Of a DNA stretch of 5,794 bases, positions 1-5,794 are shown one piece after another. Position 1 is the stretch's first letter; the number at the start of each line of letters is the position of its first letter. The translations under genes were made by a program, and so were the position numbers. The notes under the pieces were generated by a model that was not told where the DNA came from, made no database searches, and was given only the letters and a program-made list of their open reading frames with translations. The DNA comes from Bacteroidota bacterium (GTDB lineage Bacteria > Bacteroidota > Bacteroidia > M30B66). The DNA lies in the NCBI GenBank assembly GCA_947497195.1, contig CANMGM010000159.1, positions 1-5,794 of the forward strand. Direction: 5' to 3'.

Positions 1-1983
1 AGTACCTGGTGTTGAGAATGTATGATCGATATCGGGTGTTGGTAAAGTAACCGGCGTAAACGATACTCCGCGAAACGCAGTACCAGCTCCTGCAGTATAA
101 ATGGTCGAAAGTGTTCCGGTAAGAGCAGCATTGTAAGCTCCAGCATCGGTTATTTTATAAATGGTAGAAGCCGCATTGCCCACGCAATAAATATCCACGT
201 TAGCACCAACAATTTTAGCTGTAATACCGATGATTGTAGTTGAAGGAATAACACCAGCTGCGATCCAGTTTGCACCATCAAAGTAATACTTTAAAAGTCC
301 GGCATTGTTATTTGCGATGTACACTACGTCGTTACCCGGTATAGCTGCACTGCGATCGAGGAATACAAATCCATAAGCATCAGATGCACCAGAGATAGAG
401 GAAATCAAATTGGTTGTGTTGCCTGATGTAGTTGGCAAACCTGATGCACCTACCTGATTGATACCGATATTCGCTCCACTTTGTGACGAAACATACAAGT
501 TATTATTTGAAATGTTAACAACACGCGTGTTTGCAGGCGTTGAGCTCACATAAGTAGATGTACCTGTATTACCCAATGCAACATAACGGGTACCTCCGCC
601 AGTTCCTGCACCCGATACCCAAAAACCATTTCCATCCAATGTTACTGCACTGCGGCAATTGTTTCCATCGTAACAATCGTTAATGCGTGTGGTAGAATTC
701 AACACTGCATTTTGGCCCATCAAACCAACAATACGATTGTTAGAAGCGGCAGGTGTTGTGGTAACACCCGCAGTAAATACTGGAGCATCGTATCCTGTAA
801 AGGTTAAATACTGGCCATCTGGCGAAAGATTCAATACACCATCGGAAGTAGATGAAGACGAAACTACCATACGGCGATTTAACCCGTCAACAGTATAGCG
901 AAATGGAACACTTTGAACCAAGACACCAGCAGGAGTTAATTCGTCGAGGAATGCCGGAGCTGCAGCACTTGCCGGAACCGTAACTCCATTTTCGCCCACC
1001 CGCATCACAACCAAATTGCCAGGAGTAAATGCAGCTCCTGCAGCATAGCGCTGACCGCTAAGGCTCACATTTTGAGTTGTTGTACCTGTGCAGGAAACTG
1101 CACACGTACCCGAAACTACACCTGCTGCACCACTTACCATGCGTGTAAACACATTGGCAGACACATTGCCTGCAGTAGGCGCTAATGATAACGTTCCAGA
1201 AAAAGGTCCAACAGCATTGGTCGAATATTCGAAACCAGTTACCGCTCCAACACTAACGTTGTTCGAGCCAACATTTAGTGCGTTTACCTGAAATGAATAG
1301 ACATCAGAAGCAAAAGTGGCATTCGAATAAAACTTTGCTGGCATTGTCGTGGTTACCAACGACAATGAAGCAGCAGCAGAGAAATTACGCAAAACTACAT
1401 CGTCAATTCGTACCGATTGGGTACCTGATTTCACCCAGCGTAAGCGCAGATTAGCCTGATTTTCGCAGGCCGCAGGAAGGTTTATAACCGGTACTAAGTA
1501 CCAACCCGTAGCGGCATTGGCAGCTTGGCTGTATGTAAAAGCAACAGGGTTCCACGTGGTGCCATTTGTTGAGTATTCGAATGCAAGTGTAGGTAACACA
1601 GTTGCACTTTCTTTTCTATAACCAAATTGAAGCGTGAGGCCCGTTAATCCGGTTGTGCTAATATCCGCAATACCAAAACCAAGGATCCCTGAACCTGTAA
1701 AAAAAACATTGGCACCTCCTGATGAACCGGCGTAGCCTGAAGATGCATTTGAGTTACGGATGTCAGCTGTTCCAGCTGCGCTGCCATTCGACATTGTAAA
1801 TGGATCGTTGTCGAATCCGTTGGCGGTTTCGTGGGCGGTAATTGCTGTTGTGGCAGAAACTGTACCCATTGTTTCGGTAAAAGTTACCACTGTTTGTGCT
1901 TTCATCTGGCTCAGCCCTAACAGGCTCAGAAAAATCAGCGCACTTGCATTTTTAAAAAGTCTCATAAAAGTTTGTTTTCTCAT
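1..1983 (-). CDS. Large secreted multidomain protein: N-terminal beta-sandwich, Ig-like domain and beta-propeller-like region (C-terminus outside window)
   Basis: The reading frame is open from ATG at 1983 to the window edge (661 codons, no stop), so the C-terminus is missing. Residues 1-30 form a signal peptide: basic start, hydrophobic LIFLSLLGLS, cleavage near MKA|Q. A second in-frame ATG at 1965 (MRLFKN) would also give a good signal peptide, so the exact start is uncertain. Residues about 31-200 look like a jelly-roll/carbohydrate-binding-type beta-sandwich ending in RIDDV (192-196), a signature common in secreted Bacteroidota proteins. Residues about 207-310 resemble an Ig-like repeat (GFEYSTNAVGPFSGTLSL, then TTTQNVSLSG). 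Residues about 311-644 match a propeller-like family of unknown function, with GNLVVMRVG, APAFLDELTPAG, LNLSPDGQYLTFTGYDAP, NNCRSAV, GLPTTSG and AFRGVSFTP. Cysteine pairs 294/298 and 437/443 could form disulfides. The visible end (LPTPDIDHTFSTPGT) may begin another domain. Export to the surface, probably by T9SS, is inferred; the sorting domain would lie outside the window. No enzyme motif is seen. Confidence 0.88.
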   Translation of the reverse strand, partial: MRKQTFMRLFKNASALIFLSLLGLSQMKAQTVVTFTETMGTVSATTAITAHETANGFDNDPFTMSNGSAAGTADIRNSNASSGYAGSSGGANVFFTGSGILGFGIADISTTGLTGLTLQFGYRKESATVLPTLAFEYSTNGTTWNPVAFTYSQAANAATGWYLVPVINLPAACENQANLRLRWVKSGTQSVRIDDVVLRNFSAAASLSLVTTTMPAKFYSNATFASDVYSFQVNALNVGSNNVSVGAVTGFEYSTNAVGPFSGTLSLAPTAGNVSANVFTRMVSGAAGVVSGTCAVSCTGTTTQNVSLSGQRYAAGAAFTPGNLVVMRVGENGVTVPASAAAPAFLDELTPAGVLVQSVPFRYTVDGLNRRMVVSSSSTSDGVLNLSPDGQYLTFTGYDAPVFTAGVTTTPAASNNRIVGLMGQNAVLNSTTRINDCYDGNNCRSAVTLDGNGFWVSGAGTGGGTRYVALGNTGTSTYVSSTPANTRVVNISNNNLYVSSQSGANIGINQVGASGLPTTSGNTTNLISSISGASDAYGFVFLDRSAAIPGNDVVYIANNNAGLLKYYFDGANWIAAGVIPSTTIIGITAKIVGANVDIYCVGNAASTIYKITDAGAYNAALTGTLSTIYTAGAGTAFRGVSFTPVTLPTPDIDHTFSTPGT

Positions 1984-2016
1984 GGTTAGGAATTGATTGA
2001 CACAATGAATTGGCTG

Positions 2017-2044
2017 CAAAATTAGCTGAGTATCATAACCTAAA
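2017..2044 (-). promoter_or_regulatory. Candidate Bacteroidota sigma-type promoter for the large secreted protein gene
   Basis: On the minus strand, TAATTTTG at 2024-2017 matches the Bacteroidota -7 consensus TAnnTTTG exactly. Upstream, TTTA at 2044-2041 is the best -33 (TTTG) candidate, but it has one mismatch and a spacer of only 16 nt, slightly short. Transcription would begin near 2010, giving a leader of roughly 27 nt before the ATG at 1983. The leader has no Shine-Dalgarno sequence, which is normal in this phylum. The position in the only sizeable intergenic gap supports the call; the weak -33 box lowers it. Confidence 0.5.
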
Positions 2045-2045
2045 T

Positions 2046-2062
2046 GTTAATTTTCGATTAAC
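2046..2062. repeat. Short inverted repeat GTTAAT-N5-ATTAAC upstream of the promoter
   Basis: A perfect 6-bp inverted repeat (GTTAAT at 2046-2051, ATTAAC at 2057-2062, spacer TTTCG) lies immediately upstream of the candidate -33 element of the downstream gene. It could be an operator half-site pair for a dimeric regulator or a minor hairpin. It is AT-rich and short enough to occur by chance. The related 8-mer AATGTTAA (2043-2050) recurs inverted as TTAACATT at 2111-2118 in the same gap. Confidence 0.3.
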
Positions 2063-2147
2063 TCTGGTCCTTACGTTTTAACGAATTGCGGGTTGCTTAA
2101 AAACAAAAATTTAACATTGGCTTTGTTGCGCTTAGCTAATCTTCAAC

Positions 2148-4229
2148 TTATCGAACAACAAGTTTGGAGTATGCATTTTTATACCCATTGTTAACACCGA
2201 TTAAATATACTCCTGCATCCAACAAAGGCATTGAAAATGTTTGCACACGTGATGTAAACACAAGCCTTCCGCTTGCGTCAAAAATGCAAAGTTCAACTGG
2301 TTTTCCAGTTATACCATCCACACGAACCTCTTCACCTGCAACAGCCGGATTAGGGTATACGTTCACAATTGCATTTGAATAAAAACTTTCAGTTCCACTT
2401 AAACTATTGGAAGCTGCCGGTGTGCTCAAACCAGCTTCAAAAATCTGGCGATTCTGATTTCCATTCTGAGACGAACCGTAAGACTGGTCGGCAGCCAAAG
2501 CCGGTACATTCATAGAATCTATCATTACGGGCTCATCGGCCGCAGCAAATAAAAACAATTGCTCACCCGAGGCACTCAGTCTGAAATTTAAATGCGTATT
2601 ACCCAACTCGGTGCTATCGTCGGCCCACAATAATGTAAAACTCCCCGGAAGGAGGTTAACGTCTGAAAATTTATACTTGTAAGGATTCAAGGCATCATCG
2701 CTAATATAGAGCCCTTCGAGATTTAAAACACCACCGCCGGCATTGTAAACCTCAACCCAATCACTGTAAAATCCATTTTCGTCCATTATGGTTGAATCGT
2801 TATTCGCCATTACTTCATTGAGGAAAAGTGCTGTAGGAATAAATTCTTGATCGTTCTCGGGAACTATTAGCTCAATTTCGCTGTTGCCGCCCACTAGCAT
2901 GCCCGAACCTGCCTCCGAAATATAAAGCGATAACACCTCAGAAGCCTCTGGAAAATCATCTGCTGTAATCTTTATCCAAACCGACACATTTGATGCACCG
3001 GCCTCAACATTCATCGTATAAGTAATTAATCCCGACTGATTTGCACAAGTATATTCTTGAGGTTCAAGCATTAAACTAGCACCTAATTCTATTGTAAATG
3101 AAGAATTTTCAAGTGCCGGCGGCGTAATGCTAAAATTTACCAATAACGAATCGCCCTCGTTCAAGGTCTGCGACTCGCTGGTAAACTGAACCAAGGAAAT
3201 ACCCTGAAGTTCTTCGATGGTTAGAGAAACAGTGTTACTGTTGGGTACGATTCCCGAGCTAAAAACCACAGGTGTTAATGCGCCCGATTCTGTACCTTCG
3301 GGACTTAAATCCTCTACCGCAGCTATGTCGAGAACTGCTGCATTGCTGCCGCTGGAGAACTCAATCCAAAGGGTGTCGTTAAAAAAGGAGGGATTGCTTG
3401 ACAGATCGCCCGAAGAAATCATCCCACTTGCCAGGAAACCAATACGTTGATTTCCGTATGCAGGTCCATCCAATACAAATTCAATACTGCTTCCTGATGC
3501 TCCTTCGGTAAGCAATACACTGCTGTTATCAAAGGTAAAATTAAGCGGTGCTGGAGCTGCAACGACAAATTCCCAATCGGGCCATGCGGTATAACCTGCA
3601 ACGCCAATATCGCTCGAAATCGTCCAGTTGTTCCAATTCATCAAAGCTGCACGAATCTGATCGGGTGTGCCACTGAATTGGCCGATATTGAAATACATGT
3701 TGGTAACTACCGTTTCGCTATTCACCGGCGATTGCGCATTGATACCGTTTACCAGAGGTGCCGGCAAACACGTGGTATTAGCCTGTGCTGCACTTGCACA
3801 AACACTTAGCCATGAACTATTTGTGATTGCGGCAATAAAGTTTGGCGAAGATGTACTGCCTGTATAGGCCAAAACCTGATCGCCGCTTGAACTTAAATTG
3901 GGCAAGCCGCCCGAAATAAGACCCGGTCCAATAAGTTGCTGGGTTCCGCTAATGTCTCGAACGGTAATAACGGTGCCTGCAGGCAAGGTCGTTACCGGAC
4001 TTGTCCACTGCATGGTTTCTTCGCCCGAAAAAAACGCCGAGCCGCTCCAGCTGTTATCAGTAAAATATATGGTAGTTACCGGCGGAACTTCCTGGAGGGT
4101 TACAAATGCAAAACCATCGGGTGCATTGGTTTGATAGGATAAAAATGCAATGCTGCCGGGCAATAAGGCTTGCGCCTGAGTTAAGGCAGAAAGTCCGATT
4201 GAAAGCAAAAAAACAAGAATTCGTTTCAT
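2148..4229 (-). CDS. Secreted lamin-tail-domain protein with Calx-beta-like repeats and T9SS C-terminal sorting domain
   Basis: This complete 693-residue protein starts with a clear signal peptide (MKRILVFLLSIGLSALTQAQ, cleaved near residue 19-20). Residues about 22-225 form an unnamed, recognisable domain found in secreted bacterial proteins: GSIAFLSYQ, DGFAFVTL, TTIYFTDNSW, GEETMQWTSP, LPAGTVITV, SSSGDQVLAYTG. Cys144 and Cys154 could form a disulfide. Residues about 228-340 and 345-458 are two acidic, beta-rich segments resembling Calx-beta repeats (LLTEGASG; LNEGDSLLVNFSI). Residues about 464-605 are a lamin-tail domain (LFLNEVMANND, DWVEVYNAGGG, LNLEGLYISDD, LSASGEQLFLF). Residues about 618-693 are a type A T9SS sorting domain (VNVYPNPAVAGEEV, FDASGRLV, AGVYLIGV, SKLVVR), which predicts export across the outer membrane and surface attachment or release. 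The gene starts 22 nt after the porin stop, so co-transcription is likely. No catalytic motif is evident; a structural, adhesive or scaffold role is inferred. Confidence 0.93.
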   Translation of the reverse strand: MKRILVFLLSIGLSALTQAQALLPGSIAFLSYQTNAPDGFAFVTLQEVPPVTTIYFTDNSWSGSAFFSGEETMQWTSPVTTLPAGTVITVRDISGTQQLIGPGLISGGLPNLSSSGDQVLAYTGSTSSPNFIAAITNSSWLSVCASAAQANTTCLPAPLVNGINAQSPVNSETVVTNMYFNIGQFSGTPDQIRAALMNWNNWTISSDIGVAGYTAWPDWEFVVAAPAPLNFTFDNSSVLLTEGASGSSIEFVLDGPAYGNQRIGFLASGMISSGDLSSNPSFFNDTLWIEFSSGSNAAVLDIAAVEDLSPEGTESGALTPVVFSSGIVPNSNTVSLTIEELQGISLVQFTSESQTLNEGDSLLVNFSITPPALENSSFTIELGASLMLEPQEYTCANQSGLITYTMNVEAGASNVSVWIKITADDFPEASEVLSLYISEAGSGMLVGGNSEIELIVPENDQEFIPTALFLNEVMANNDSTIMDENGFYSDWVEVYNAGGGVLNLEGLYISDDALNPYKYKFSDVNLLPGSFTLLWADDSTELGNTHLNFRLSASGEQLFLFAAADEPVMIDSMNVPALAADQSYGSSQNGNQNRQIFEAGLSTPAASNSLSGTESFYSNAIVNVYPNPAVAGEEVRVDGITGKPVELCIFDASGRLVFTSRVQTFSMPLLDAGVYLIGVNNGYKNAYSKLVVR

Positions 4230-4251
4230 GGTAGATAATTAAATGATCAGG

Positions 4252-5412
4252 TTAAAAAAGGTATTGCCAGCCTATGCGAAACTGATCGGTCCAGTCGGGT
4301 GGACGTAGGTTTTCGAATTGTAGGATGTGCAAAGTCTGGAGCTTTATCATCGAACGGAAGCCGTCGAACTGGTAAGCTATGGCTCCCGAAATGCGCTCGT
4401 TGGTGCCGGGTAGCAAATCGTTGAGGTTGTAATTTTCGTAACGTGCCGAAAGGATAAGTTTCAAAGGCTTGATGAAATAATTGCCTTGCACCACAAAGCC
4501 GCCTGTTTTATAAACACCCTTGGTTTTGGCAAACGTAATTCCCTGCAAATAGGAACTTGCAGTATCCTGTGGCGTATTTACGGATTGATAAAACTCTGCA
4601 TTGATTGAAAGTCCTCGGTACATGAAAACGCCATCAGCCCCAAAACTAAATTTGCGTCCGTTGGTGAGTTTAAGTCCGTATTCGCCCGCGGCACCGGCCG
4701 GAAAAAGTTCGCCCGGTGGCAAATTGCGTTCGGTATACCGACCGCCCATACCCACGTTTACCACAGGTTTGCGCACGTGCTTGTCGTCGGTTTCGCGGTA
4801 TTTTAAAGCAATGGGCCACGAAAATTCTACACGACCAACGTATTCGAGCGCACCGGTAATGTCGTTGTCGCCTCGCAGGCTTACTTCGCCCAAACCATTG
4901 TAAACGCTACCAATAAGTACCAGGCGCTGGTTGAAAAATTCCTTGCTCAATTCCAAGCCTATATCGCGGCGGCTCAAAATGCTTCCCCGCAAAAACTCGG
5001 GACGTTGCCAATAGGCAGAATAGAAAAAGGGAGTAAGCGATGAGCGCGACCAGGCAAGTTTTCCATATCCCAAGCGCATGTCGAACCACGAAAAACCTTT
5101 GTATTTCATCCAGGCATCCATCAAGCCGGGGTTTTCCGGATCGGTGCTCCCAATGCCCAAATCGGCCAAATCGACCTGCAGCTCGTATTCCCAATTCTTA
5201 CCTTTCCGGCCTTCGAGCTGAATTTGAGCATCGCGCAGGTTGAAACGGTTCTTGTCTTTTTCGGTCGAAACCGAATCGAGTATCCTGTAGTTGTAATACG
5301 TACTTACGGCTCCCGAAATCTCGAGCGAATTAACGCCGTTGGTAAGGCTTACCTGCGCCGTGAGCGTTCCACACAGAAATGCACTCCATAAAACCAAATG
5401 CCTTTTTACCAT
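4252..5412 (-). CDS. Outer-membrane porin, phosphate-selective porin O/P (OprP/OprO) family
   Basis: The product is a 386-residue outer-membrane beta-barrel. A signal peptide (MVKRHLVLWSAFLCGTLTAQ) is cleaved after TA|Q. The mature part shows the hallmarks of O/P-type porins: an early strand LEISGAVSTYYNYR (30-43), FNLRDAQIQLEGR (57-69), a segment LGYGKLAWSRSSLTP (114-128) corresponding to the family's GQFKxPFSRExLT region, SRRDIGLEL (147-155) and GSVYNG (168-173). It ends in aromatic LF, the usual barrel-assembly C-terminus. In the family's characterised members the pore passes phosphate or polyphosphate; selectivity here is not shown. An in-frame ATG at 5463 would add a charged 17-residue extension before the signal peptide and overlap the upstream gene by 58 nt, so ATG 5412 is preferred. 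That start overlaps the upstream stop by 7 nt (ATGGTAA), which suggests translational coupling. Cys14 is not in a proper lipobox. Confidence 0.88.
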   Translation of the reverse strand: MVKRHLVLWSAFLCGTLTAQVSLTNGVNSLEISGAVSTYYNYRILDSVSTEKDKNRFNLRDAQIQLEGRKGKNWEYELQVDLADLGIGSTDPENPGLMDAWMKYKGFSWFDMRLGYGKLAWSRSSLTPFFYSAYWQRPEFLRGSILSRRDIGLELSKEFFNQRLVLIGSVYNGLGEVSLRGDNDITGALEYVGRVEFSWPIALKYRETDDKHVRKPVVNVGMGGRYTERNLPPGELFPAGAAGEYGLKLTNGRKFSFGADGVFMYRGLSINAEFYQSVNTPQDTASSYLQGITFAKTKGVYKTGGFVVQGNYFIKPLKLILSARYENYNLNDLLPGTNERISGAIAYQFDGFRSMIKLQTLHILQFENLRPPDWTDQFRIGWQYLF

Positions 5413-5794
5413 TGCCTTTTCTCGAATTGATAGATTTTCTGTTCGGCGTCGCTCAGTATCCACATGCCACCATCGGCCTCAAAGCACAATCCCTCGGCAT
5501 TGAGGATGTTGAAGGTGTAGGTCTTGAGGATTTTATTCGTTGCCAGATCCATTTTCCATACGCAAGCGGCTTCATCGCTCAGTAAAAACAGGTGTCCATT
5601 GTAAAATACAGCCGACGAAACATCGCCCGGAAGCTGTAAAACGGTACGACCTATTTCATGGAATTGTGCGTCAAGTTCGATCATCCACACGGGCTCTTTT
5701 TCTGTGAATAATAGCCAGTTTCCTTTTGGATTGCGGCAGATGGCCTCGTAGCCTTTGTTGCGTCCACCCGAATAAGGAATTTCTACCGATCGTA
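5406..5794 (-). CDS. SdiA-regulated/YjiK-like beta-propeller protein, C-terminal part (start outside window)
   Basis: The frame is open from the right edge to TAA at 5408-5406, giving 129 visible codons; the N-terminus lies beyond the window. An internal ATG at 5690 exists, but conserved coding sequence continues upstream of it (NKGYEAICRNPKGNWLLF), so it is not the start. The visible part resembles the SdiA-regulated family (E. coli YjiK type): a G-Y/F-E-A/G repeat strand, FTEKEPVWMIELD, then VSSAVFYNGHLFLLSDEA, an NAEGLCFEADGGMWILSD blade and a final YQFEKRQW. Such proteins fold as beta-propellers related to the esterase-like/phytase-like group; their biochemical function is poorly defined. 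No catalytic residues can be assigned. The gene is first in the visible operon and its stop overlaps the porin start. Whether it carries a signal peptide or lipobox cannot be seen. Confidence 0.75.
   Translation of the reverse strand, partial: RSVEIPYSGGRNKGYEAICRNPKGNWLLFTEKEPVWMIELDAQFHEIGRTVLQLPGDVSSAVFYNGHLFLLSDEAACVWKMDLATNKILKTYTFNILNAEGLCFEADGGMWILSDAEQKIYQFEKRQW
5413..5423 (-). promoter_or_regulatory. Purine-rich ribosome-binding region that supports the porin start
   Basis: On the minus strand GAGAAAAGG (5423-5415) ends 2 nt before the ATG at 5412, inside the 3' end of the upstream gene. The GG end is close to the start, so it is a weak Shine-Dalgarno match. It still favours ATG 5412 over ATG 5463, and fits reinitiation by ribosomes finishing the upstream gene at the ATGGTAA overlap. 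Confidence 0.35.

Noticed and set aside
683..1291. Plus-strand open frames of 67-71 codons in the left part
   Set aside because: They are antisense to the continuous 661-codon secreted-protein frame, which has clear domain patterns; the short frames have none.
2102..2127. Possible terminator hairpin after the lamin-tail gene (AACAAA/TTTGTT with T run)
   Set aside because: The stem is only 6 bp, almost all A-T, with a 14-nt loop, so it is too weak to call a terminator.
2132..2139. TTAGCTAA palindrome in the intergenic gap
   Set aside because: An isolated 8-bp AT-rich palindrome with no matching copy near the promoter; likely chance.
4601..4903. A 100-codon plus-strand open frame opposite the porin gene
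   Set aside because: It lies wholly antisense to a well-supported barrel coding region, has no recognisable domain or signal peptide, and its composition (Ser/Pro/Arg-rich) is typical of a shadow frame.
5367..5373. Lipoprotein signal in the porin (Cys14 after AFL)
   Set aside because: The residue before Cys is Leu rather than Ala, Gly or Ser, and a standard cleavage site TA|Q follows; the protein is a barrel, not a lipoprotein.

Overview
The window comes from a member of the Bacteroidota, most likely an environmental or free-living lineage. Three things point there: signal peptides that end in Gln just after an Ala (QAQ, TAQ, KAQ), a C-terminal type IX secretion (T9SS) sorting domain on one protein, and a Bacteroidota-type TAnnTTTG promoter element. 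Shine-Dalgarno sequences are weak or absent, as usual in this phylum. All four genes lie on the minus strand, so the locus reads from right to left.

In transcription order: (1) the 3' part of a gene for a SdiA-regulated/YjiK-like beta-propeller protein (5794 to 5406, start outside the window); (2) an outer-membrane porin of the phosphate-selective porin O/P type (5412 to 4252), whose start overlaps the previous stop by 7 nt; (3) a 693-residue secreted multidomain protein with an unnamed N-terminal domain, two Calx-beta-like segments, a lamin-tail domain and a T9SS sorting domain (4229 to 2148), 22 nt after the porin; (4) after a 164-nt gap, a large secreted protein (1983 to beyond position 1) with an N-terminal beta-sandwich, an Ig-like domain and a beta-propeller-like region, cut off by the window edge.

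Genes 1 to 3 look like one operon because of the overlap and the short gap. Gene 4 probably has its own promoter in the gap, with a TAATTTTG -7 element about 34 nt before the start codon and a small inverted repeat just upstream. All complete products are predicted to be exported: one is an integral outer-membrane barrel and the others are surface or secreted adhesin-like or scaffold-like proteins. A speculative reading is a nutrient (phosphate or anion) acquisition locus, pairing a porin with a propeller protein and a surface-displayed lamin-tail protein. No catalytic residues are visible that would prove it. There are no RNA genes, mobile elements or CRISPR arrays. No stretch over 300 bases lacks a gene.
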